From the NCBI RefSeq assembly GCF_001610835.1, contig NZ_CP011270.1, forward strand, positions 1,116,001 through 1,180,000: DNA of 64,000 nt. The letters run 5' to 3'. The stretch comes from Planctomyces sp. SH-PL14. Lineage in GTDB: Bacteria; Planctomycetota; Planctomycetia; Planctomycetales; Planctomycetaceae. Made by a program: the position numbers and the translations under genes. The notes beneath the pieces were generated by a model that saw only the letters and a list, made by a program, of their open reading frames with translations, was not told the DNA's origin and did no database searches. Shown in pieces: positions 16,441-24,141 of the stretch (positions are counted from its first letter, which is position 1; each line of letters starts with the position of its first letter).

Positions 16441-18690
16441 TTGGCTGAAATTTCTTCAACGCTCGACCGCCGCCTCGGGGAACTTCTGCCCAAGGAAGAG
16501 ACGCTCCGCGCAAGCCTCCCGCTCAACCTGAATACGCAGCTCCGCTTCGTCCCGAGCCAGCTCATTCTCACAAACGAGCGGCTGCTGCATCTGACGGGGC
16601 CGGACCTTGAACCGGAGTCCTCCTGGCCGCTGGCGCAGATCGCAACCTTGAAATTGGATGAGCGAGGGCCGATCAGCGCCCTCGACGTCGTCGGCTCGGA
16701 CGGGCTCCTGGCCCAGTTCTTCGTCACCGCCGCGCTAGCCCGCGACGCGGAAAAGTTTGCCCATGCCCTCGCCGCGCTGCGCAACCCGCAGTCGCCGAGC
16801 GATGAGCAGATCTGCCCGACCTGCCATCTCCCGATCCCCCCCGACGAAACCGCCTGCCCCCGCTGCACGCTTTCGAGCGACTCCGACACCCCCGCGCCGC
16901 AGCCGGGGCGGTCGATGCTGCGGCTGCTCAAGTTTGCCCGGCCGTGGACCGGCATGATCGTCCTCGGCCTGGTCCTGACTCTCTCGGCGACCGCCGCGGG
17001 ACTGATTCCGCCGTACCTGACGATGCCGCTCCTGGACGACGTGCTGATTCCGTTCCAGAGCGGGCAAGACATCAACCGCTGGCTGGTTGTCTGGTATTTG
17101 AGCGGGCTGTTCCTGGCGGCCCTCATGGCGTGGATCCTGGGCTGGGGGCGGACGTACGTGCTGGCGTGGGTCAGCGAGCGGATCAGCGCCGAGCTGCGGA
17201 ACCGGACATTTTCGCACCTGCAGCACCTGTCGCTGTCGTTTTTCGGCGGCCACCGGACGGGGGATCTCGTCGCCCGCGTCGGGACCGATACCGATCGCAT
17301 CTGCTACTTCCTCTCGGTCAACCTGATCGACTTCGTCAGCGACGTCCTGATGGTCATCCTGATGGCCGTCATCCTAGCGACGATCGACCCGGTCCTGGCC
17401 CTGATCACGCTCGCTCCGCTCCCCGTGATCGCCTGGCTCGTCCACCGCGTCCGCGAAAGCCTCCGCGGCGGCTTTGCCGCCGGAACCCGCGCCTGGGGCG
17501 AAATGACGAGCCATCTTGCCGACGCCATCCCCGGGATCCGCGTCGTGAAAGCGTTCGCGCAGGAGCAGCACGAGATCGAGCGGTTCCGCAAGGCGAACAA
17601 CCGCGTCCTGGCGGCCAATGACCGCGTCAACCGGACCTGGTCGTTCTTCGGCCCCGTGATCGTTCTGCTGACCGACATCGGACTCTTGACCGTCTGGGCA
17701 GCCGGAGCGTGGGGAGTCTTCTCGGAACGGATCACGGTCGGCGTCCTGACGGCGTTCGTGGCCTACATCAGCCGCTTCTACTCCCGTCTCGAATCGATGA
17801 GCCGGATGCTGGCCGCCGTTCAACGAGCCGCGGCGAGCGCCCACCGCGTCTTCGAGGTCATGGACATGACCCCGGACGTCCCGACCGCCCGCAATCCGGT
17901 CCGGGTGGGACGCCTCGAAGGGGAAATCGAGCTTCGGGACATCTGCTTCCGCTACGGCAACCGGCAGATCATCAAGAACGTCAGTCTCAAGATCGCCCCC
18001 GGCGAGATGGTCGGCTTCGTTGGCCCCAGCGGCGCGGGGAAATCGACGCTCGTGAATCTCGTCTGCCGGTTCTACGACGTCTCGGACGGGGGGATCTTTG
18101 TCGACGGAATCAACCTCAAGGACATCGACGTCACGGCGTACCGCAAGAACATCGGGCTCGTCCTCCAGGAGTCGTTCCTGTTCTACGGCACGATCTCGGA
18201 GAACATCGCCTACGGCCGCCCCGACGCGACGCGCGAGGAGATCATCGCCGCCGCCAAGGCCGCCCGGGCCCACGACTTCATCCTCCGCCTCCCGGACGGT
18301 TACGACTCGTTCGTCGGCGAGCGGGGCCAGCAGCTTTCCGGCGGGGAGCGGCAGCGGATCAGCATCGCCCGCGCGCTCCTCATCGACCCGGCGATCCTGA
18401 TTCTCGACGAAGCGACCTCCGCCGTCGACACCGAGACCGAGCGCGAGATTCAGCTCGCTCTCGAGAACCTGATCCAGGGGCGGACGACGATCGCCATCGC
18501 CCACCGCCTGAGCACCCTCCAGAAGGCGAACCGCCTCGTCGTCCTGGAACAGGGACGGGTGACCGAGATCGGCCCGCACGAGGAACTCCTCCAGCGGGAG
18601 GGGACTTATCGACGGCTCCACGAAGCCCAGGTGGCGATGGCGAGCGGAGACTTCGGCGGCCTGGAGAAGCCGGTCCACTTCCTCGAATAG
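16441..18690 (+). CDS. ABC exporter (TM + NBD) with PH-like and zinc-ribbon N-terminus, cyanophycin-associated type
   Basis: A 749-residue half-transporter. Residues 1-115 resemble a bacterial PH-like domain. A zinc ribbon follows (Cys 125, 128, 139, 142). The type I exporter membrane domain (~160-460) and the ATPase domain complete it: Walker A GPSGAGKST near 525, signature LSGGERQR near 632, Walker B ILILDEATS near 651, H-loop AIAHRLS. Transporters of this fusion type co-occur with CphA and DUF1854 in bacteria, and the next gene here is DUF1854. Substrate unknown. The frame opens with TTG at 16441, with only CTG upstream before a stop and no clear ribosome-binding site. Confidence 0.88.
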   Translation: MAEISSTLDRRLGELLPKEETLRASLPLNLNTQLRFVPSQLILTNERLLHLTGPDLEPESSWPLAQIATLKLDERGPISALDVVGSDGLLAQFFVTAALARDAEKFAHALAALRNPQSPSDEQICPTCHLPIPPDETACPRCTLSSDSDTPAPQPGRSMLRLLKFARPWTGMIVLGLVLTLSATAAGLIPPYLTMPLLDDVLIPFQSGQDINRWLVVWYLSGLFLAALMAWILGWGRTYVLAWVSERISAELRNRTFSHLQHLSLSFFGGHRTGDLVARVGTDTDRICYFLSVNLIDFVSDVLMVILMAVILATIDPVLALITLAPLPVIAWLVHRVRESLRGGFAAGTRAWGEMTSHLADAIPGIRVVKAFAQEQHEIERFRKANNRVLAANDRVNRTWSFFGPVIVLLTDIGLLTVWAAGAWGVFSERITVGVLTAFVAYISRFYSRLESMSRMLAAVQRAAASAHRVFEVMDMTPDVPTARNPVRVGRLEGEIELRDICFRYGNRQIIKNVSLKIAPGEMVGFVGPSGAGKSTLVNLVCRFYDVSDGGIFVDGINLKDIDVTAYRKNIGLVLQESFLFYGTISENIAYGRPDATREEIIAAAKAARAHDFILRLPDGYDSFVGERGQQLSGGERQRISIARALLIDPAILILDEATSAVDTETEREIQLALENLIQGRTTIAIAHRLSTLQKANRLVVLEQGRVTEIGPHEELLQREGTYRRLHEAQVAMASGDFGGLEKPVHFLE

Positions 18691-18756
18691 CGTTCATTCA
18701 CCCTCGCCTCTGTCTCACGTTCCTTTCGCTGGCCCACCTCCGTATACGGTGACCGC

Positions 18757-19251
18757 ATGCTTCCGACTGCCGGCGTCACATCGTCGATTCCGCTCTTCTC
18801 GCTCGAAGTCGACGCCTATGCCCGTCTGATCTACGTCGGTCCCGATGACGAGCGGATCGAGAACGTCACGCCGGTCCGCGCGTTCCCGCTCTCGTCCCCC
18901 GAGCGATGGGTCTCGATCCGCGACCGGCAGGGGCGGGAGCTGGTCCTGATCAAGGACCCGGCGATGCTCCCGACGTCGGTCCGGACGCTGCTCGACCAGG
19001 AGCTCGCGCGCCGCGAGTTCAGCCCGCGGATTCTGCAGATCTACAACATCCACCGCGCCGACTATGGGATCGACTGGGAGGTCGAGACCGATCGGGGCCG
19101 CGCGAGCTTCCGCGTCGAAGGAGATGAGAGTATCCGGGAGCTCGGTGAGCGGGGGACGGTCATCATCGACTCGAGCGGCATCCGTTACCGGATTCTCGAC
19201 GTGAACGAACTCGATCGCGCCAGCCGGCGACGCCTCGAGAAGTACTTCTGA
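18757..19251 (+). CDS. DUF1854 family protein, cyanophycin-associated
   Basis: A 164-residue soluble protein of the DUF1854 type, known mainly as a partner of CphA and its ABC transporter. Visible features are a beta-rich start (FSLEVDAYARLIYVGPDDE), the VTPVRAFPLSSPERWVSIRD stretch, ELVLIKDPAML, and a second half (EFSPRILQIYNI, YGIDWEVETDRG) ending in a short C-terminal helix. It starts 66 bp after the transporter on the same strand and is probably co-transcribed. The role in polymer handling is unproven. Repeat copy B begins 27 bp after its stop. Confidence 0.85.
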   Translation: MLPTAGVTSSIPLFSLEVDAYARLIYVGPDDERIENVTPVRAFPLSSPERWVSIRDRQGRELVLIKDPAMLPTSVRTLLDQELARREFSPRILQIYNIHRADYGIDWEVETDRGRASFRVEGDESIRELGERGTVIIDSSGIRYRILDVNELDRASRRRLEKYF

Positions 19252-19278
19252 GGATCCCCCAACGCCGCTGGCCTCACC

Positions 19279-19587
19279 GGGTCCAGGGGCACCCTGGTGG
19301 GGGATGCAAGGGGGCAACGCCCTCTTGCCCGCCGGAGGCCTGGCCGACGAGAGATGTCTGAAGGAGTGAGTGTCCAAACGCGGACGACGTGCCGGATGCC
19401 CCCTCACCAACCAGCGGGGATTGCAGGGCGAGCGACGAGTCCTCAACGCCGGTCCCACAAAGGGGACGTCCGTTGTGTACCACGGTTCCTCACAGGAGCG
19501 CCTCCGGCGGCAAGGGGGCGTGGCCCCCTTGACCCCAGGCGGCTGTGGCACGTTGGGTTTGAGCTATGGGAGCCGTGCCGGCAAGGA
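19279..19587 (+). repeat. 300-bp dispersed repeat, copy B
   Basis: It starts GGGTCCAGGGGCACCCTGG and ends GTGCCGGCAAGGA. The left hairpin CAAGGGGGCAACGCCC and the right hairpin GCAAGGGGGCGTGGCCCCC are near inverse complements, each flanked by a CGCCGGAGGC/GCCTCCGGCG block. It fills the 359 bp between the convergent DUF1854 and DUF1207 genes almost completely, 27 and 23 bp from their stops. Confidence 0.95.
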
Positions 19588-19610
19588 TCCGGTTCGAGGA
19601 GGCGGGGCGA

Positions 19611-20633
19611 TCAGTAGTCGTACCAGAGGCCGATACCGACCTGCCGCTCATAGCGCTGATAAAACGAGAACTGCGGGCTCGCACCGTCGTAAAGATAGAG
19701 CCCGGTTCGCAGGATGCCGTCGTTGAACCGGTCGGACTTCCACGCCCAGCCCGCCTGCATCGCAAAGTTCCCGCCGAAGTTCTGCTCCTCGCGGAGATGA
19801 CCGTTCAAGGCAATGAACGGCGCCCCCTGCGGGCCGGTCTTGTACGCCGGGCCGTAGTCGATCCCGAACTGGATCTCGAGCGGCTGCGAGACATCGCGAT
19901 GAACCGCGTAGCCGACTTCCCCGTACAGCCGCAGCTCGGGGATGACGTAATACGAGTACCCCATCACGAACGTGTCGCGGAAGTAGTTGAGCCGCGGATA
20001 CCCCGGGTTCTTGAGGAGGAACTCGTCTCCCGTGTGCGAGCTGACGTGATAGAAGCCGAACTTCCAGCGGTGCGGGCCGTAGGCATGCGTCAGCAGCAGG
20101 TCATACCGGAAGTCGACCGCCTCAACGTCGAGTTCCTCTCCGATGTTCTGCCGCAGTTTCGCGCCGCCGAGGATATCGAACTGCCATCCCTCCGGACGGT
20201 CCTTCGCCCCGAACCGAAAGAGCCCCAGCCTCGCTCCGATGTGCGAGTCGACGTAGGGCCCGTTCCCGCGCTCGTCCACGACCTGCGTCGACAACCGCGG
20301 CTCCGCGGCGCTCGCCCAGTAGGTGTGATACAAGACCCCTTGAGGAAGGAGCTGCCACGTCCAGTCGTCCGGCCCGCAGTAGTTTTCGAGAAAGGCCGGC
20401 GCCCCGGGAGCCGGAGTATAGATCGGGACCGACTCGTAAATCGGAGGCCCTTCGGAGATCACAGCGGGCGGTCCGCCCGTTGACGGGATCGGGGCCAGGG
20501 GCCCGTCCATCACCTGGGTCCGCCACGCATCGTCATACGCATTGACGAAGGCCTCATCGATCGGCTCACCCGCCATGAGGGGGACGCCGCCGAGAGACAG
20601 GGCTGCAACGACAAAAACAACGAAGCGAATCAT
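19611..20633 (-). CDS. DUF1207 family exported protein, probable outer-membrane barrel
   Basis: A 340-residue protein with a signal peptide (MIRFVVFVVAALSLGGVPLMAG, cleavage near 22). The mature part has a Pro-rich linker (~45-75), then alternating amphipathic strands with many Tyr/Trp/Phe (GPHRWKFGFYHVSSH, VMGYSYYVIPELRLYGEVGY), ending VGIGLWYDY. An aromatic C-terminus of this kind is usual for outer-membrane barrels. DUF1207 proteins are common in Planctomycetes and have no proven function. ATG 20633 was picked for the signal peptide; the open frame upstream overlaps rnpA and is not protein-like. Confidence 0.82.
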   Translation of the reverse strand: MIRFVVFVVAALSLGGVPLMAGEPIDEAFVNAYDDAWRTQVMDGPLAPIPSTGGPPAVISEGPPIYESVPIYTPAPGAPAFLENYCGPDDWTWQLLPQGVLYHTYWASAAEPRLSTQVVDERGNGPYVDSHIGARLGLFRFGAKDRPEGWQFDILGGAKLRQNIGEELDVEAVDFRYDLLLTHAYGPHRWKFGFYHVSSHTGDEFLLKNPGYPRLNYFRDTFVMGYSYYVIPELRLYGEVGYAVHRDVSQPLEIQFGIDYGPAYKTGPQGAPFIALNGHLREEQNFGGNFAMQAGWAWKSDRFNDGILRTGLYLYDGASPQFSFYQRYERQVGIGLWYDY

Positions 20634-20772
20634 GGATGTCCGCACGATCCCGGTCAGACGAACGCTGTCCGAAGCCGTTGCCCCGCCGTGGGAGCTGAGG
20701 AAAAGATATGCGTGCTTACGATCAGCCCTGAAGACCGGATCCTGAGCCTCACCCGGATTCGTAATGTTCCCG

Positions 20773-21366
20773 TTAGAGTCGGTCGGATTCGGGACGGTAT
20801 TCGGCAGAAACTGCGGGTGCTGTCTCCGCTGCGACGGGCCGCGGCCAGCGGCGGACCGCCCGTTCAAGAAGCCGTTTCAGGGAGGCGCCGGCCCGCGGCG
20901 CGTCCGGGATCTCTCGGGCGGACGGTACGATGACGAGGTCGAGCCCCGCCGGGATTTCGTGCTGCAGGAGACGAAAGGTCTCGCGGATCCGCCGCTTCCA
21001 CGCATGCCGGACCACCGAGTTCCCGACCTTCCGCGAGACGCTCGTCCCGAGGCGCGAGACCTCGAGCCCGTTCCACGCCGTGAAGACCAGAAAGCAGTCG
21101 TCCCGGACCGAGTGCCGCAGGTCGTAGACCCGCTTGTAGTCGACCGGCGTCCGCACCCGTTGCTTCGATTGAAACCGCAGCCGGCCCGTCTCCGCGACGA
21201 AGGTGTCGGAAGGGGGAGGGGCAGCGGTGGCGGAGGGCCCGGCGGGCGGGTTTTGCGGCTCTCGGTGGGGCTCGGTCAACGCCAGCTCTTTCAGCGGAAC
21301 GACTTCGGACGCGGTCCGGGTGATGCGGACGGAGGAATCGTCCAAGATCGCTCGCCGGCGCTCCAA
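20773..21366 (-). CDS. rnpA: ribonuclease P protein component with N-terminal extension
   Basis: The 197-residue protein subunit of RNase P, which trims the 5' ends of tRNA precursors. The RnpA fold starts near residue 65 (RLRFQSKQRVRTPVDYKRVY), with the core motif VGNSVVRHAWKRRIRETFR, matching the GNxVxRNxxKRxxRE signature with His for Asn, and then DLVIVPS. About 60 residues of low-complexity Pro/Ala/Thr sequence precede it. The TTG at 21366 is supported by GAGGGTGG just upstream. rpmH, the usual neighbour, is not here; the SRP RNA gene lies divergently instead. Confidence 0.88.
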   Translation of the reverse strand: MERRRAILDDSSVRITRTASEVVPLKELALTEPHREPQNPPAGPSATAAPPPSDTFVAETGRLRFQSKQRVRTPVDYKRVYDLRHSVRDDCFLVFTAWNGLEVSRLGTSVSRKVGNSVVRHAWKRRIRETFRLLQHEIPAGLDLVIVPSAREIPDAPRAGASLKRLLERAVRRWPRPVAAETAPAVSAEYRPESDRL

Positions 21367-21382
21367 TTTCCACCCTCGTGGC

Positions 21383-21410
21383 TGGACATCAGGAGGGACA
21401 GGGCTACAGT
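21383..21410 (+). promoter_or_regulatory. putative sigma-70 promoter of the SRP RNA
   Basis: TGGACA (21383-21388) and TACAGT (21405-21410) are separated by 16 bp and lie just before the SRP RNA. The promoter overlaps the region immediately upstream of rnpA's start, so the two divergent genes may share control. Confidence 0.45.
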
Positions 21411-21425
21411 AGGGTTTCCCGCCGG

Positions 21426-21529
21426 TGGAGAAGGCTACCTTATGTGCGGTGGGACCGTATGAACCGGGTCAGGCGGAAACGAGCAGCCCTAAGTATCTTA
21501 CCAGGTGTATGTGAGGTAGCCTTCCCCCC
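21426..21529 (+). ncRNA. ffs: signal recognition particle RNA, small bacterial (4.5S) type
   Basis: It contains the SRP helix 8 core CAGGCGGAAACGAGCAG, with the GGAA tetraloop and the asymmetric internal loop bound by Ffh, preceded by GAACCGGGT and followed by CCCTAAG. The ends close perfectly: AAGGCTACCT (21431-21440) pairs with AGGTAGCCTT (21514-21523). The ~100-nt size fits the small bacterial class without an Alu domain. The exact ends are estimated. Confidence 0.93.
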
Positions 21530-21671
21530 CGGAAATGGGGTCGTGGGACTGTGGTCGATGGCCGAAGTGGCGGACGACTAAAGTCTCCGCGCCGGAAAGC
21601 TGAGTTCGCGGACGGGCATTCTGGTCTCCGCGGTGCGGCGGATCGACAACGCCCCTGATAAATGACGGCCC

Positions 21672-22490
21672 ATGTCGCCGGAACTGCTGATCGACGGCTA
21701 CAACCTGATGCACGCCGCCGGGATTGCGAAGAAGGTGGCGCGGCCCGGTGAACTCGAACGGTGGCGGCACCGCCTCATCAAACGGGTCTCGCAGGCCCTG
21801 CAGCCCTCTGAACGTCAGGGGACGCTGATTGTCTTTGACGCCAAGGAAGCGCCCGAAGTCGGGAGCCGCGAGGATCTTGTCGAGGGAATCCGGATCCGGT
21901 ACGCCGACCGTGGTCACGAGGCGGACGACCTTATCGAACAGCTCATCGCGGAGCACCGCTTTCCGCATTCGCTGCGGGTGATCTCCAGCGACCACCGGAT
22001 CCAGAAGGCAGCCCGCCGCCGGCACGCCAAGTTTCTCGACAGCCCCAAGTTCCTCGACGAGCTCGACGAACGTCAGCACCGCCGCCCCCCGGAGAAACCA
22101 GAGGGGGTCCACATCATCACGCCAAAGTCTGCGAAGGGCTCCGGCCCGGCGCCGCTACGTCCGGCGCCTGCGCCTCGGCCGAGCGAGGCGCCAGCCGTCA
22201 GCAAGCCCGAAACGTCGAACGTCGACGACTGGCTCAAGGAGTTCGGCGATATCGAAGTCGAGCAGCTCGGCGAGCCCGAACCTCCCACGGTTGAACCGCC
22301 GACGAAGACGGGAAAACCGGCCGGCAAGACGAAGCCGACTGCACAGACCGAGATCAACGCGCGGCCCTCTCCGAACCGGCGCGCTCACCGGATGCCGGCC
22401 GAAGAGCCGAGCGGCGGCCCCCCGATCGATCCCGTCCTCAACGATCCCGCCTTCTGGCAACAGCGGATCAATGAACTGAAGGACGACTGA
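21672..22490 (+). CDS. YacP-like NYN (PIN-fold) ribonuclease
   Basis: A 272-residue protein. Residues 1-140 are a YacP/Rae1-type NYN domain, a PIN-like endoribonuclease: LLIDGYNLMHA carries the first acidic residue, then LIVFDAKEAPE, YADRGHEADDLIEQLIAEH with the conserved Asp pair, and LRVISSDHRIQKAAR. Residues 140-255 form a disordered, Pro/Lys-rich linker. A short conserved-looking C-terminal helix (DPAFWQQRINELKDD) ends it. Bacillus Rae1 cleaves mRNA on ribosomes, and a similar RNA role is inferred. Nearby SRP RNA and rnpA give an RNA-related neighbourhood, though they are not an operon with it. Confidence 0.85.
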   Translation: MSPELLIDGYNLMHAAGIAKKVARPGELERWRHRLIKRVSQALQPSERQGTLIVFDAKEAPEVGSREDLVEGIRIRYADRGHEADDLIEQLIAEHRFPHSLRVISSDHRIQKAARRRHAKFLDSPKFLDELDERQHRRPPEKPEGVHIITPKSAKGSGPAPLRPAPAPRPSEAPAVSKPETSNVDDWLKEFGDIEVEQLGEPEPPTVEPPTKTGKPAGKTKPTAQTEINARPSPNRRAHRMPAEEPSGGPPIDPVLNDPAFWQQRINELKDD

Positions 22491-22538
22491 GCGGGCCGAG
22501 CCTGCGGGCGGCAGCTCAGAGAAACTTGGGCGGGTGTT

Positions 22539-22643
22539 GTTAAACACCAAGGCACCAAGATTTCACCAAGAGCACAAAGGCTTTCAGCCGCGAGTTCTCT
22601 TCCTTGGTGTTCCTGGTGCCTCCTTGGTGTCTTGGTGTTTAAC
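22539..22643. repeat. CACCAAG-type palindromic repeat, copy 2 (compact)
   Basis: The left arm begins GTTAAACACCAAGGCACC and runs through three CACCAAG-like units; the right arm ends TTGGTGTCTTGGTGTTTAAC. About 25 bp separate the arms, so the whole can fold into one long hairpin. It lies between the convergent NYN nuclease and DUF1501 genes, ten bases from the latter's stop, and may act as a terminator-like structure. Confidence 0.9.
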
Positions 22644-22652
22644 CTCCGGGAC

Positions 22653-24095
22653 TTAGCCCAGGACGTCATGGATGACGTGGCCGTGGACGTCGGTGAGGCG
22701 GCGGTTCGCGCCGTTGTGTCGGTACGTCAGACGCTCGTGGTCGATCCCCAGGAGATGCAGCACCGTGGCGTGAAAGTCGTACGTGGTCGCTTTGTTCGCC
22801 GCAGTCTTCCAAGCCCACGGGTCGCTCTCTCCGTAAGCCGCTCCGCCTCGCACGCCGCCCCCCGCCATCCATCCGACAAACGTTCCGCCGTTGTGGTCCC
22901 GGCCGGTTGCCCCCTGCGTGAACGGCATCCGCCCGAATTCCGTGTTCCACAGGACGAGCGTGTCTTCGAGAAGTCCCCGCTGCCGAAGGTCCGCCAGGAG
23001 CGCGGCGACGGGACGGTCCGTCGCATTCGCCATCTTCGGCAGCTCAGTGATGATGTCGGTGTGGTTGTCCCAGTTGTTCGACGGTCCCCCCGCGCCGCTC
23101 CAGACCTGGACGAACCGGACGCCTCGCTCAATCAGCCGCCGCGAGAGCAGGCACCGCTTGCCGAAGTCTGCCGTCACCGGATCCTGTGTCCCGTAGAGGC
23201 GGTGCGTCGCCTCCGATTCGCCGGAGAGATTGAACGCCTCGGGCGCTGAAAGCTGCATCCGCGCGGCGAGCTCGTAACTCGCGATCCGGGCATCGAGACG
23301 CGTGTCGCCGGGATGCTCGGCCCGATGATGTTCATTTAGAGACCGCAGGAGCGTCTGCGTCTCCCGTTCGCTGTCGGACGTGATGTACCCGGCGGACGAG
23401 GGGGCTTTGAGGTCGTTGATCGGGACTTCGCTGGCGGTGTTGATCGTCGTCGCCGTGTGGGCCACGGGGAGGAACCCTGACGAGAAGTTTCCCTTCTGAT
23501 TGTACGGGAGCCCCCCGGGGTCGGGCAGGACCACGAACGTCGGCAGGTTCTCTGACAGGGAACCGAGCCCGTACGAGACCCACGCCCCGAGGCTCGGAAA
23601 CCCCGGCAGGAGGAACCCCGTATTCATGAGGTAGCTCCCCGGACCATGGACGTTCGTCTTCGACTCCATCGCCATCAGGAACGCCAACTCGTCGACATGC
23701 TGCGCGACGTGGGGAAAGACGCTGCTGACCCACCGGCCGCACTCCCCGTACTGGCGGAACGGGAACGGCGACTTCATGAGCTTGCCGGGCGCGCTCGTGG
23801 CCGCCTCGACCCGGATCCCTTCGCCGGGATCGAACGGCTGATCGTGTCGCTTCTCGAGCTCCGGCTTGTAGTCGAAGGTGTCCATTGGACTGGCACCTCC
23901 GTTCATGAATAGCTGGATGACCCGCTTTACTTTGGGGGGATGATGCATCCCCGGTCCGGTGTGACCATCGGCTGCCGAAGCCACCGGACCAAACGTCTCC
24001 TGGCCGAGGAGCATCGCCAACGGAACGATCCCCAGTCCCCCGGCCGACCGCTGGAGAAACGACCGTCGTGATTGGAGTTCCTCACCTGGATACAT
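22653..24095 (-). CDS. DUF1501 family protein (alkaline-phosphatase/sulfatase-like), Tat-exported
   Basis: A 480-residue protein of the DUF1501 family, almost always encoded beside a PSD1/DUF1553 protein in Planctomycetes. Residues 10-45 contain the twin-arginine signal SRRSFLQRSAGG with a hydrophobic stretch after it. Family landmarks are RVIQLFMNGGASPMDTFDYKPELEKRHD, the IRVEAATSAPGKLMKSPFPF block, SYELAARMQ, WNTEFGRMP, GRDHN and DFHATVLHLLGIDHERLTY. Its biochemical role is unproven; degradation of complex carbon or sulfated polymers has been suggested for such pairs. ATG 24095 follows GAGG. It starts 46 bp after the upstream PSD1 gene and is likely co-transcribed. Confidence 0.92.
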   Translation of the reverse strand: MYPGEELQSRRSFLQRSAGGLGIVPLAMLLGQETFGPVASAADGHTGPGMHHPPKVKRVIQLFMNGGASPMDTFDYKPELEKRHDQPFDPGEGIRVEAATSAPGKLMKSPFPFRQYGECGRWVSSVFPHVAQHVDELAFLMAMESKTNVHGPGSYLMNTGFLLPGFPSLGAWVSYGLGSLSENLPTFVVLPDPGGLPYNQKGNFSSGFLPVAHTATTINTASEVPINDLKAPSSAGYITSDSERETQTLLRSLNEHHRAEHPGDTRLDARIASYELAARMQLSAPEAFNLSGESEATHRLYGTQDPVTADFGKRCLLSRRLIERGVRFVQVWSGAGGPSNNWDNHTDIITELPKMANATDRPVAALLADLRQRGLLEDTLVLWNTEFGRMPFTQGATGRDHNGGTFVGWMAGGGVRGGAAYGESDPWAWKTAANKATTYDFHATVLHLLGIDHERLTYRHNGANRRLTDVHGHVIHDVLG

Positions 24096-24141
24096 GGGGG
24101 ACAACCTCAGGAGGGAGAGGACGGGGCGATGGCACCGCCGG

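Noticed and set aside
19279-19587. Short proteins encoded by the 300-bp repeats (for example frames reading GAPWWGMQGG or SERAVSPQRRFH)
   Set aside because: Frames differ between copies, carry indels, have no ribosome-binding site and are Arg/Pro-rich; the repeats are better read as non-coding.
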